The notes below the pieces were generated by a model, which saw nothing but the letters and a program-made list of their open reading frames with translations, searched no databases and was not told the origin of the DNA. A DNA stretch of 64,000 nucleotides. It comes from Scenedesmus sp. ARA3 (Eukaryota > Chlorophyta > Chlorophyceae > Sphaeropleales > Scenedesmaceae). Below are positions 47,384-58,096 of this stretch, in pieces. A program made the position numbers and the translations under genes. The first letter of the stretch is position 1. Each line of letters opens with the position of its first letter. The stretch lies in NCBI GenBank assembly GCA_004335835.1, contig RWJK01001118.1, positions 1 to 64,000 on the forward strand, given 5' to 3'.

Positions 47384-48651
47384 CTACGGGGCAGCCCTTT
47401 CTGCGGCTGCCATCGCTGCTGCCGCCGCCTGTGCTGCAGCTGCTGATGTACATGCTTGCTGGGTCATGAAGGCACATTTCCCACGTGCGCAGCGGGGGCG
47501 CGCAGCACCGCAGCGGGTCATGATTAGCTTCCTGAACACGTGACCAGCTACCAGAGCGTCGAGCGCTGCGTACTTTATCTGCATGATGGACAGCCACAGC
47601 ATTAGCGTGCACCTGTCAGTACTTGAACTGGCGGCCTGCATATACTGTCAGTGGCAAACACATGCAGGAGCATACCGCTGCCTTTTTGCACACAACTGCT
47701 CAACTGCACACAGCGAACAATGAGGAGCCAGACATCAGCGCTCTTCTATCAGCCGCTCACCACACATGCAGCACTGTGCTTGGCAGTGACGCTGTAGCCC
47801 AGCACACAACTCTCTGTTGATACCCTGGAAACACAACAAACTGTTCTCCCTCGCCCCACCTTGTGTGGTATCAGCCGTTTTGCCTCCCAGTCGCCTATGC
47901 TGCGGGTGACCTTGTCCTTGGGCAGAGACAGGCCCAGCACATCCTCCGTCAGCCTCGCCAAGCCAGTCCTGCGCTTGAAGCCCAAACTCTCCGCCACCTT
48001 CTGCAAGTCCAGGAAGCGCCCAAAGTGCTGCCGCCCGATGCCAAAGGTGTGGCGTATCTTGCGTTCGTCATTTGAAGCCCACCCGCAGCCCAGCAGCATG
48101 ACAGAGGCGTCTGCTAGGAACTCCTTGAGCTCTGGCGGCAGTCGGTAGCGCATGCGGCAGGTGCGGATGAGCACTGCTACGCTGCTGCTGGCGAGCTGCA
48201 TCATCGCAACAGGGTGGTTCTCGCCCCGCTCGAACTGCGGCCGCCATTCCAGGTCAATGGCAATGAATGGGTCCCGCATGCTGGCACGCAGCAACTGCAG
48301 CGCCCTGCCGACCTCCGCAGCGTCCTCCAGCAGCAGCACCTGCAGAGTGTTGCAGCAACAATATTGTCCCACACTTGCGTCAGGCAAAGTCCGCAGGCAG
48401 GCCGATTTGGACAGCCCAAACTTAGGTTGTGCTCAGGGCAGTGGGGGTTCCCTGTTAGCCATAGCTGCAAGTGACGTTGATGATCTGCTGCTGTCTTGTG
48501 TGCAGCATGCAGGCCCTAGGCTTCGGCCTATGCCCACCTGCAGCCCGCCTGGCATAATGTAAATCTCAAAGCCAGGTGCCAGCTTCAGGCAGGGCACATT
48601 GCTCAGGTCAGCTGCCAGCACGCGGTCCCAGTCTACACACCGCAGCCGCAC
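47384..48651 (-). CDS. DEDDy 3'-5' exonuclease-domain protein, paralogue A
   Basis: Supported exons are 48538..48651, 47860..48339 and 47384..47578, all phase 0. The domain is DnaQ-like of the WRN-exonuclease type: FIAIDLEWRP supplies the first Asp and Glu, LLGCGWASNDERKI the second Asp region, and KYAALDALVAG the Tyr and final Asp. Such enzymes remove nucleotides from 3' ends of DNA or RNA; the substrate is unknown. An ATG at 48657 could be the start, but paralogue B has no ATG there. Both genes share an upstream stretch ending CHTQ at a donor (48918 here, 51997 in B), so a 5' exon is likely and this model is probably 5'-incomplete. The C-terminus is a short Ala-rich tail. Confidence 0.75.
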
Positions 48652-48918
48652 CTGCATGCCAGGTCAGGAAGCGCACCTCGCTATCTGAGTTGGCGGCACA
48701 AGTGCACGGCAATGTGCATTGTCAGCATGCATGCTGCACAGCAGATGTGTTGGAGGTGGGCTCAGCACGTGCAGTGCCGCATAATAGGTCACAATGCTCC
48801 TCCTGCAGCCAGCAGCACGCCCTCATGGATGACGCAGAAAGATGAGTGCTGCTCTGCCGATTGCTCGCTTGCTGCCTGGCACATGTTGCTGATGTGCAGC
48901 CAAACAGAAACACCTACC

Positions 48919-50172
48919 TGCGTATGGCACCAGCCACTCCCAACACTAGAGCTGCGGCCAATTAAAGGCAAGCTGCGTGATACTTGCTGTGATGTGTGCT
49001 GTGCATGGGTGCTGGCTCTTGCCCAGCTGCGGTGGGTCTCAACTGTGCCAGATGGCACCACTCTTCTTGAGGCATGCCTGCTGATCAGGCTAGGGTTGCC
49101 AGCATTGGTATGTGCTGATTTGGCCAGTGTGTGCAGCTGCTGGCTCGGCTTTGCGCTATACAGGCATCTGCAATGCATGTGCACCATCTTGCAGGTCATC
49201 AGCATTTGGGGTGCTGGTTGGCACGGATGGCACAGACAGCACGGATTACGCTGATGCTCCTGCTGCTGCTACTTCCTGGCCTGATGCCGCTGCAAAATAT
49301 GTTTGCGTTCAGCGATTATGGGTTTCGATGATGCCAGTGTGTAGTTCATACATACAAATCGTGTGTGCCCCGCACCAGTGCACTGGCTGTTGCAGTTGTC
49401 AAATGCGCGGAATCCTGGCCTAAACACACGGCGTTATCCATTAAACTCGAGCTCTCATCGATCTCCATTCACTTATGTCAGGTCGTGATGAAACCCTGCG
49501 AGCTTTGTTTGGGCATGGCGGTTTCCCACACAGCTGCGACACGCTCCAACGTTACCAGAGTGCAGTGAAGCAGTATGCACAGTGAGTGCCTCCTGACCTC
49601 CAAGCTGCAGCCACCTGGAATGTTTCACTTATTTTGTACACATTCTCCTGGCACCACCCGTGCTCCTGGCTTGCCAACCACATTCAAGCTCTTGCTGAGA
49701 GCATGCAACCACACACCAGTTGGTTGCACACGGCTCCACCGCCTGACCTGACGAACGCCTATACACTACAACGAATCTCACGGCTCTGAACGGCTCCGAA
49801 CGAACAAGTACAAAACAATCGGCCACAGTGCTGACACACTAATGAACCCACGCTACACCGCCGGCTGGCTGGCTGGCTAGCGCAAGCCAACTTGCCCAGC
49901 CTGTAAACAGAGCGATTCCACGCATGGTAACAGCATAGCTGCGCACCTGCAGTCAATCAACCCCGCAGCCGAAGCAGAACGCTGATCTTCACATTGGAAC
50001 TCCATCCCGCAGACCTCATACGGACTGAGCTCTTCTATGCTGCGCATGCTGCTGCTGCTGCTGTTGCTGCTTCTGCTGTTGCTGCCACCCCTCCCCTCGG
50101 CCATGCCTGATTGCCACAGCCGCCGCAGCGCACAGCCGCAGCCGCTGCACTGACCCCACCCGGCCTTGTGGC
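48919..50172. other. Region between the two exonuclease paralogues
   Basis: About 48919-49040 may contain a 5' exon of paralogue A. The rest shows nothing coding. A (CTG)n patch at about 50048-50070 lies just downstream of the paralogue B stop. Confidence 0.4.
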
Positions 50173-51700
50173 CTAACCAGTCGCAGCACCACCAATAGCC
50201 ACAGCTTTCTTGCGGCCCTTTGATACAGCACCAGCCGCTGGCGCTGCTGCCACCCTCTGCGCTGCCGCTGCTCCTGTGCTCGCTAGTGACATCCTGATGG
50301 TGCACTTCCAGCAGCGGAGGTGTAACAAGCTGCAGCTGGTCATCAGTAGCTTGCGGAACACTTGGCCAGCTACCAGCACGTCCAGCGCAGCATACTTGAC
50401 CTGCAGGATGGGCAGTAGCACAGCAGGACACCTCGCCTTGCAGAGCATGAGCATGCATACGCAGGCAGCCTGCGTCTCATTGCATTATTGTACATGATAA
50501 GAAGCAAGGACAGGTGCTTGCATGCTGCTGTCTTGTGCACACAGCTGCTCAACTGCACAAAGCACGCGCCAGACCAGACATCAGCACTCAGCTGCTATAT
50601 TGTCGCAAGCATGCAGCGCTGTGCACTTGAGCCGCGCTCACGGCGGGCCGCCATTTGGCGCGGATGCTGCAGTGCATACGCAGCCCGGTCCTCCCTCGAC
50701 CTACCTTGCTGGGTTTCAACCGCTGCGCCTCCCAGTTGCCCCTGCTGTTCTTGTTCAGCTCCAGGCCCAGCACGTGCCGTGTCAGCTGCTTCAACCCAAC
50801 CTCCTGAAGCCCAAACAAGCCCCCGACTTCCTGCAAGTCCAGAAAGCGCCCAAAGTCCTTGCGGCTGATGCCAAAGGTGCGCTGCATGATGACCTCGTCA
50901 GTCGATGCCCACCCGCAACCCAGCAGGCACACAGAAGGGTCCTGCAGGAACTTACTGAGCACTTTTGGCAGCTTGTTGTCCATGCGGCAAGTGCGGATGA
51001 GCACTGCTACGCGGCTGCTGGCCAGCTGCATCATCGCAACACGAATGGGGCGGCTCTGCAGGTGCTCAAACTCCAGATCGATGGCGACCACTGGGTCCTG
51101 CATGCTGTCTCGCAGCGCCTGCAGCGCGCCGCCTAGGTGTGCTTCTTCCTCAACCAGCAGCACCTGCGGAGAGTTGCAACAGAGAGCGCAGGCCGCACGA
51201 AGCATGTTAGGGAGAATCTAGAGGCATCACCAGTTCAGTCAGATTTGAGCCCAGCAAAGAAACGAACGCATGGCACCGATGAGCCAGACCACCGCAAAAA
51301 GCCACGCCTCAGATGAGCGCACGCTATCGATCCGCGCCGCTTATGCCCTAGGGCGCAAGCGAGCACGTAGAGGGCGCCGCCCCTGGCGCCACACACCCTC
51401 TTCAGTTCAACTTACCCAGGATCTGCACAGCTGCCTGGGCCACTTACTCACTCACCCACTCCAGAGGCATGGCTGAGCGCTGTTGCACTCAAGCATGCGG
51501 CAGTAGTCAGTGTATAACCGGTCAATGCTGCTGCATGAAGGTTGGAGACATGCGCCGCTGTGTCTCGTGTAGCGTGCAGGCCCCACCTGCACCTTGCCTG
51601 GCAGTTTGAGGCGTTGGTAGCCAGCAGGCACCTTGACGCTGGGCACTTCGCTCAGATCAGCTTTCAGCACGCTGGCCCAGTTGGTTTTCAGTAGCTGCAC
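50173..51700 (-). CDS. DEDDy 3'-5' exonuclease-domain protein, paralogue B
   Basis: Exons 51587..51700, 50705..51163 and 50173..50400 have the same boundaries and phases as paralogue A, showing a gene duplication. Motifs are VVAIDLEFEHLQ, LLGCGWASTDEVI, GRFLDLQEVGGLFGLQEVG and VKYAALDVLVAGQVF, so the Asp/Glu/Tyr set is kept. The two proteins look roughly half identical by eye, so the duplication is not recent. The C-terminus is longer and basic (SKGRKKAVAIGG). The 5' end is incomplete: no ATG opens the first supported exon, and a shared upstream stretch ending at 51997 is the candidate first exon. Confidence 0.75.
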
Positions 51701-52717
51701 CTGCAGCCAAGCACATTCAGCATGTCAGGTCACGTATGACGGCAGCGTACCTGCATGGCAAAATGCATGCTACAGTGCATGTGTTCTTTGGGTGCAGCAC
51801 ATATGCTGCAACACAAGCGGCTCACCAGCACACGGTGCTATTCCTGCAGGCAGCAACGCATCAAGTCGGACGATGCACAAAGACAGGTGCGGTGCTGCGA
51901 TTTGTTGCTGTATACAGGAGACCGCCAGCTGTCAGCCACAGGCTGCACACTGTGCAAAACGCGATGCTTTGCACAGTGATATTCTGCCGCACCCACCTGT
52001 GTATGGCACCTGGCCGGGAGCATGGTGCAGCCATCTGCAATGCTGTGGCTGCCCCTAGTTGCCAGCAAGTTGAATGAGTACTGTTGTTGTGTGCTGTGCG
52101 TAAGCGTGTTTGTTGTTGCCCAGCTGCGGCAGTCTCTGACCATGCAAGGTTGCGCATTGTTCCAGGAGCTGCTGCTGCTGGACAGGCGGTAACTGCCTGC
52201 ATCCGCAGCTGCGAGGATGTTCAGCCTGTGCAGCTGGTCAGTAGAATGCCTGCTGAAAAAGCAGCTGCAGTGCACTTGTGCCAGATTGCATGTGAGTTGA
52301 GGGCACAGCAACCTGCTGCTGCAGCGCAGCATGCTGCTGCCTCTAAGCCTGCTACTGTTGAACTCAGTCTATGCGCTCAGCATACTGGGTCACAGCCAGG
52401 TAAACTTGTTGAGATTGTAAGGCGTCTGTTCAAGCGATGGATCGAGGACTGTCTGCCTGTCGGATGCAGTGGCGTAACTGCTGTCGTGGAAAGACTGTCT
52501 AGCGCGGCGTTTAGGAGACAGCCATGCCTTAAATAGTTTAACCTTGTTTGGAAAATCATCGCAGCTGGAAACATGATGGAACACATTGAAGGGTGTAACC
52601 TTGGGTATCAGCAAAGGCATTGCGTGTGGTGTGATGTTCAACCAAGCTTGTGATACTGGCTGATGAACTCTCTGCTAGATCACATGGCGGTGGTTCAAGT
52701 TGCAGCATTACGCGCTG

Positions 52718-52834
52718 CCTGTGCAGGTGCCTGGTGTGCAAGAGCAGCAGCTGCAGGAGCACATCAAGAAGAGATGCCTCCTGTGGCAGGAGCTGTGGTC
52801 AGCAGATGCGGGTGCACCGCAGGCCGGGCAGTAA
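52718..52834 (+). pseudogene. Broken copy of the GH1 C-terminal tail
   Basis: Encodes PVQVPGVQEQQLQEHIKK and then LLWQELWSADAGAPQAGQ before a stop. The GH1 gene tail (about nt 46686-46790) encodes PVQVPGVPEQQQQLLRQEL and then RAADAAGASQAGQQ. No catalytic GH1 sequence accompanies it, so this is an orphaned fragment, in the same orientation as the complete gene. Confidence 0.7.
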
Positions 52835-53639
52835 TGGAGAAGACTGGAGGTGCATCTGTCAGGGTAGGAAGCGAAATTCAGATTGGTGCATCACGGCGTG
52901 ATGGGCCATGCTGGGCCGCACACTTGTACCTGCCACCACGTGCACCATGGTCAGGGGTCAACGTTCGCAGGTAGGATTACCCTTTTGCGCAGGCCTTCAC
53001 TGCTGACTATACTGCTAACTTTCGCTGGTAAGTTTGATTTAGATGTAGTAGGCGATCTCCGAATAGAGAATTAAGGTCAAGGTGTGGAACTGACGTAACC
53101 GGGGTGAGCGAGGACGACCAACCGCACTTTGCCCCAGCAGGTCTGCTCACGTGAAGAGGCTAGCAGAATATCTGAGCTAAACGATTGAGGTTTATATTAA
53201 CGACCGTGCGTCTCAGCTTTAGACTAATCAGTCTACGTAGGACGTACCGGCGCGCAATTCTGCCCACGCAAGCATCAGTAAAGTTGGACGTAATGCTGTT
53301 ATGTAGGAATTATTCTTAACTATGAAAATCTGGACATGTTTAGCATGGAGGTACGGCGTTCTTTGGCCGTATGCAAGCTGCCATGGCTGCCATGCTGTCT
53401 CTGCGCTTTCAACGATGCCGACCCGTCGCCATGCTGCTGAGGCGTTCCCTCCAAATCTCCAAAGCGTATTCAACATATTATGAGTGCATGTGTGTAACCA
53501 TGTCAGCTCGTGTTGATGAGCGCTCCCAACACAGCTGCTGTGCTGACTGCAGGTGCCCAGCTCACAGGCAATGCCAACAGCAGTACTGATCATAGAGCTT
53601 CCTTGAACCAAATATTTTATCAGCAGCACCACAAGAAGT

Positions 53640-53671
<32 letters not shown>

Positions 53672-53678
53672 CAGCAGC
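53640..53678 (+). repeat. CAG array abutting the SET-ARM start codon
   Basis: About 13 triplets, interrupted by TAG, end exactly at ATG 53679. It must lie in the 5' UTR because TAG interrupts the frame. Confidence 0.9.
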
Positions 53679-56600
53679 ATGGCCACACACTTCACTAGGA
53701 AGCTGCTAGAGGTCACACAGCCGCTGCCCAGCTATGCCTGCCACCGCATCGGCCAGGCAGATGCCGTCACAGTGCAGCTGCCACCCCAGGGGCCCCGCAT
53801 GTACCTACCCAACCCCCGTTACACCGCACTGCTCAACTCCCTCAGCGACACAGCACTCTACAAACTCGAAACGCGGTTCGAAACGTTTGCCGCCAACATG
53901 GACAGCAGCGGCAGCAGCCAGCACTTCCCAACCCTGGAAGACTTCCTCACTGCAGTACCTGGCCTGCTGCAGCAGCACGCTGAGGCAACAGCACAGCCGT
54001 GGCCACTAGACGTCACAGTAGAGCCTATCACAGAGCAGCACAGGGGCTACAGTAGCTTAGCAGCCGCGCTGCAGCTGCCGCAGCTGGTGTGTGTGCGTGC
54101 CTCCAAGGACTTTGCAGCGGGTGACGCCATCGGCCCCTACTGCTCACTGCTGATGCCTACTGACATGCATGAGGTGCTGTATCAGACAGTGGAGGAGTCA
54201 AGGCTGGTGCGGCACCCTGTGTGCCTGGCTGTGGGCAGCCAGCGCATTACCTTTGACGCCAGCTGCTGCTGCGAGGGGGACCACAACAAGCTCGCCAACG
54301 TGCTGGACTACAGGTGAGGCGGCAGCAGCAGCAGCAGCAGCAACTAATGATGTAGCAGCAGCAGCAGCAGCAGCAGCAGCAGTGTTGTAGCACCACCAGC
54401 AGCAGCAGCAGAAACAGTTGCTGCTGCTGGCCATAGCAGCTGCAGCAACTGCAGCTAGCCATGGCAGGCGCGCCGCTGCTTCATTGCAAAGCATGGTCAC
54501 AGCCGCCGCCTTGAGTGCCAAAGCATCGCGCTGGCTCTGGCACCGCCTAGCCCCCACCTGCACAGCTATCCTGCACTCATTGTGCAAATTGGCTGCACCC
54601 CCTGCCTGTTTCTGCTGCTGCCGCAGGTGCATCACGCCGGCTGGCGTGCACAACCCCAAGCGCGACATGCCAGGTGGCGCCAACGCGGCCTTCCTGGGCT
54701 ACGTGGACAGGCGTGGGCGGCCCTGGCTGTTCGTGGTGGCTCTGAAAGACATCGCAGCAGCGGAGGTGAGGCAACTCAAGTACTGTGCCGCTTTGAGTGC
54801 TGTTGGGCCTGTAGAACAATGCATGGTGCTGGTGCTGGCAACAGGAGAATTTGGTGACTGTATGTAAATGAGGTTGCTGCGACAGAAGGTAGCACAGCAA
54901 ACACTTTCTGCTGCCTGATTGGCTGGCGTCTTGCAGGCATTGTGCATTGCATGTGGTTGGCAGTCATTTGGTTGCGGCACTTTTGTGCCCAAATGCCTGC
55001 CAAGAATGTCAGTGATTTACAAACTTTTTCTGTCACTAGTGCATTCAAACCCTTGCAGGACATCTACGTGGAGTACAGTATGGCATGCTATGGCAGTGCA
55101 CAGCACACTGCAGTTTGTGTCGTGTTTGCTGTCAAGTGGCAGACTTGATCCAACTCATTTGCATGTTGGAACCTGCAGGAGATCTGTGTGGAGTACAACA
55201 GGGAGGGCCTGCGCACCAACCTGCACTACCAGAACATCGGCCGCAAGCAGCTCATCAGCCAGCTCACCCCAAACATCCAGCGCCTGTATGCAGCCATGCA
55301 GGAGGTGCAGACAGCACTGGCACCCAAGCTCACAGAGGACAAGGCACCCAAAGCAGCACAGCAGCAGCAGAACCAGCAGCAGAGCCAGCAGCAGCAGCAA
55401 AGGCGCAAAGTTAAGCCGGGGCAGCTAGTGCTGAACAGTAATGATGAGCTGGCACTTACAGCTTCTAAGAAGCGCAGCAATGCATATGCACGGGTGCGCG
55501 CACAGCAGCAGCAGCAGCAGCCGCACCCCAGCAAGCAGCAGGTAGCAGAGTCCCAGCAGAGGAAGATCCAGGCTGCACAGCAGCAGCAACAGCAGCAGCT
55601 TTTGAATGAGTGGCTGGCCCGTGGGCTGGTAAACCTGAGCCTGCAGGTGTCTCAGCTGCAGGAGCTGCTGCCGCCTGCAGCCGATGACAGCGACGGCTTG
55701 CCAGCCGGCATTTGCGGCAGCGGCAGCGGCAGCACCGCTGCCGGCTCTACTCCTGCTGCAGCTGATGTAGCAGCTGGGCAGGCGGCAGCACCAGCAGCAG
55801 GTTCAGGTGACATATGCAGTGCATCTGACGCTGCTGGCTCTCACCTGGTGCTGCAGCTGCTGGAGAGCAGCAGCCCAGCAGTGCAGCTGCAAGCAGCAAC
55901 GGCACTTGAGAAGGCTTGCGCTGACGCAGACAACGCACACTGCCTGGCAACGTTAGGCGCTGCGCCGCGCCTGGTGACGCTGCTCAGCTGCGGCTCAGCT
56001 GCGCTGCAGACAGTAGCTGCGAATGTGCTGAAGCAGCTTGCAGGGACCAATCCCATCCTTAAAGAGGCAGTTGTAGCAGCTGGCGGAGTGCGGGCGCTCG
56101 CACACCTGCTGTGTGCAGGGACAGATGCAGAGACAGGGACAGCAGCAGCAGCAGCGCTTGGCTGCATTGCTGCTGGTAGCTCTGTGCACAAGAAGACGAT
56201 TGCTGCAATGCCGAGCGCAATCAACGGGCTGGTGGGGCTGTTGCACAGCGGTGAAACGGCGGCAGTGGAGGCTGCTACGGGCACCCTGAGGAGCCTATCA
56301 TCTGCTGATGCAGGTACGCGGGTCGATGCATGTCTTGCTGTCTAGTAACATGTGTTCACCTATAGGATCGCAAGCTACAAGCATGGTTGGATAGCACACC
56401 GGCTGCTACTCTGCCAACACATGCTTCCAGGATGGTGCTGACTCTCCTGCCACGTCTGTGCTGTGGTTTGACGTAGGGCGGCGCGCGATTGGTGCAGACA
56501 GCGATGCACTGTCTCTGCTAGCCTACGTGCTCAGCACAGGCAGCAAGGCAGCCAAGCAGTCCGCAGCAGCAGCACTGGCCAACCTCACGGTTGAGAGCAA

Positions 56601-57541
56601 GGCCAACCAGAGGGCGGTGGCAGCAGCCCCAGGCGCTGTCAGCTGCCTGGCGCAGATGCTGGCAAGTGACGATGAAGCTTCTCAGGTGGGCGACATTGGT
56701 TGCTGCTGCTGCTGCTGCAGTGTGTGACATCCAGATGCGCTGGCTGGCTGGCCATGCATGCATCTGCAGGAGCAGTAATGCGGCGGCTCATGAAGCTGGA
56801 GACTGGTACAGTGAGGCGAGCAGTTCTGAACATGCCGCCAAGCCGACAGGCAAGTTGCAAAGTGCAATGCACTAGATCTGCGCCAATCCCCTCAATAGAT
56901 CCCTCACACATTCATCCCACCTGCAACCTGCTGCGCCTGCTGCTGGACTGTTGTGCTGCTGCAGAAGCCTGCTGCAGCTGCGCTGACCAACCTGCTGCGG
57001 GGCACCTCTGAGCTCAAAGCTGCTGTTGCATCAGCACCAGAAGCCATCGCCAGCCTGGTCACTGCACTCAGCGCAAGCAGCCTAGAGCTGCAAACAGTGG
57101 CAGCAGCAGCCCTGGGGGAGCTGTGTGCTCGCAATGCAGCAAACAAACAGGCCGTTGCAGCATCACCTGGGGCCATTGCTCGGCTGGCAGCCATGCTAGA
57201 TACAAATGAGGCCAGCAGCAGCTGCTGCAGCAGCCTGCTCGGTGTTGTCACTGCTGGACCTGCCGGTGGCTCGAGTGCTTCAAGTGTTCAGGTACAGCTT
57301 CGTTCAACGCCTCCACAACCTCCATCAGGCCATGTAGCTGCGCAGTGATGACCACCAACTGTCATGCTGCACGAGTCAGAAAAGGCTGCGTCATGCAGTC
57401 ATGCACACTGTGCATTGGCACTGCGGCGCTTGCATGCTGTTTTCAGCTAGCGCTGCCGCTTCCCGTTACTGCCACGCTCTCAGCACTTGGATCCACAACA
57501 TCCAATCACAGCCCTGCTTTGCTTATACAGCTTCGTCCGCA

Positions 57542-57586
<45 letters not shown>

Positions 57587-58096
57587 CTGCCGACCCTGCA
57601 GGCAGCCGCCGCCGCCGCGCTGTCCAACCTGTCCACTATGACTTCCATCAAGCACCAGATCGGAGCAACCCCAGGAGCCACACCCGGCCTTGTAAAGCTG
57701 CTGATGTCTCAGAGCAGGGAGGTGCAACACAGCGCAGCCACAGCATTATCCAACCTCGCCGCAGGCAGCCCAGCTAACAAGACTTCAATCTTGAGCTGCA
57801 ACGATGCGCTTGTGGGGCTGTCCCTGCTGCTGGACAGCAGCGACGAAGCCGTGCAGCGCGCTGCCGCAACTGCGCTGTGCAACTTGTCGAGTGCGATCAT
57901 AGCCAGCAAGTGCTGGTACATGGACTTGGTGGCTGCAGGGGGCCTGGCTGCCCTGCAGAGCTTGGCGGGAAGTGAGGATGGTAAGGGCTGTAAGTGGGCC
58001 AAGGGCAATGCAGAGGTGCAGGCGGCAGCAGCAGCAGCGCTGCGGCGGCTGTGCAAGGTTGGGAAGATCAGCTTTGTCCCCACCATTGCAGTGTGA
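53679..58096 (+). CDS. SET-domain protein fused to armadillo repeats
   Basis: Six exons: 53679..54313, 54627..54765, 55179..56313, 56477..56685, 56965..57291, 57602..58096, summing to 2940 nt (979 aa) in phase. Residues about 128-265 form a SET-like fold: LVCVRASKDFAAGDAIGPYC at the start, HNKLANVLDY in the middle, then NAAFLGYVDRRGRPWLFVVA and DIAAAEEICVEYN at the end. The last motif corresponds to the SET terminal Tyr region. SET domains transfer methyl groups from S-adenosylmethionine to lysine. After a Gln/Lys-rich linker, residues about 480-970 are armadillo repeats (ATALEKACADADNAHCLATLG, AAAALANLTVESKANQRAV, AAALGELCARNAANKQAV, ATALSNLAAGSPANKTSI), which bind protein partners. The classical NHxC motif is not evident, so activity is uncertain. 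Confidence 0.8.
55055..55077 (+). repeat. Partial copy of the start of SET-ARM exon 3
   Basis: GCAGGACATCTACGTGGAGT here resembles GCAGGAGATCTGTGTGGAGT at the true acceptor, 120 bp downstream. It keeps an AG and would encode DIYVEY against EICVEY. Confidence 0.85.
57546..57587 (+). repeat. (CTG)n array before SET-ARM exon 6
   Basis: About 14 CTG triplets directly upstream of the CCGACCCTGCAG acceptor of the last exon. Confidence 0.95.

Larger units (their letters stand above)
51998..53678. other. Intergenic, exonuclease B to SET-ARM gene
   Basis: Apart from the GH1-tail fragment there is no recognised gene. The part from about 52400 to 53650 is AT-richer than the rest of the window. An open frame at about 52084-52536 (+) is not supported by any motif. 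The last 40 bp are a CAG array leading directly to the SET-ARM ATG. Confidence 0.45.

Noticed and set aside
52084..52536. 150-codon open frame on the plus strand
   Set aside because: No motif, no splice-consistent partner, and it overlaps the upstream region duplicated between the exonuclease paralogues.
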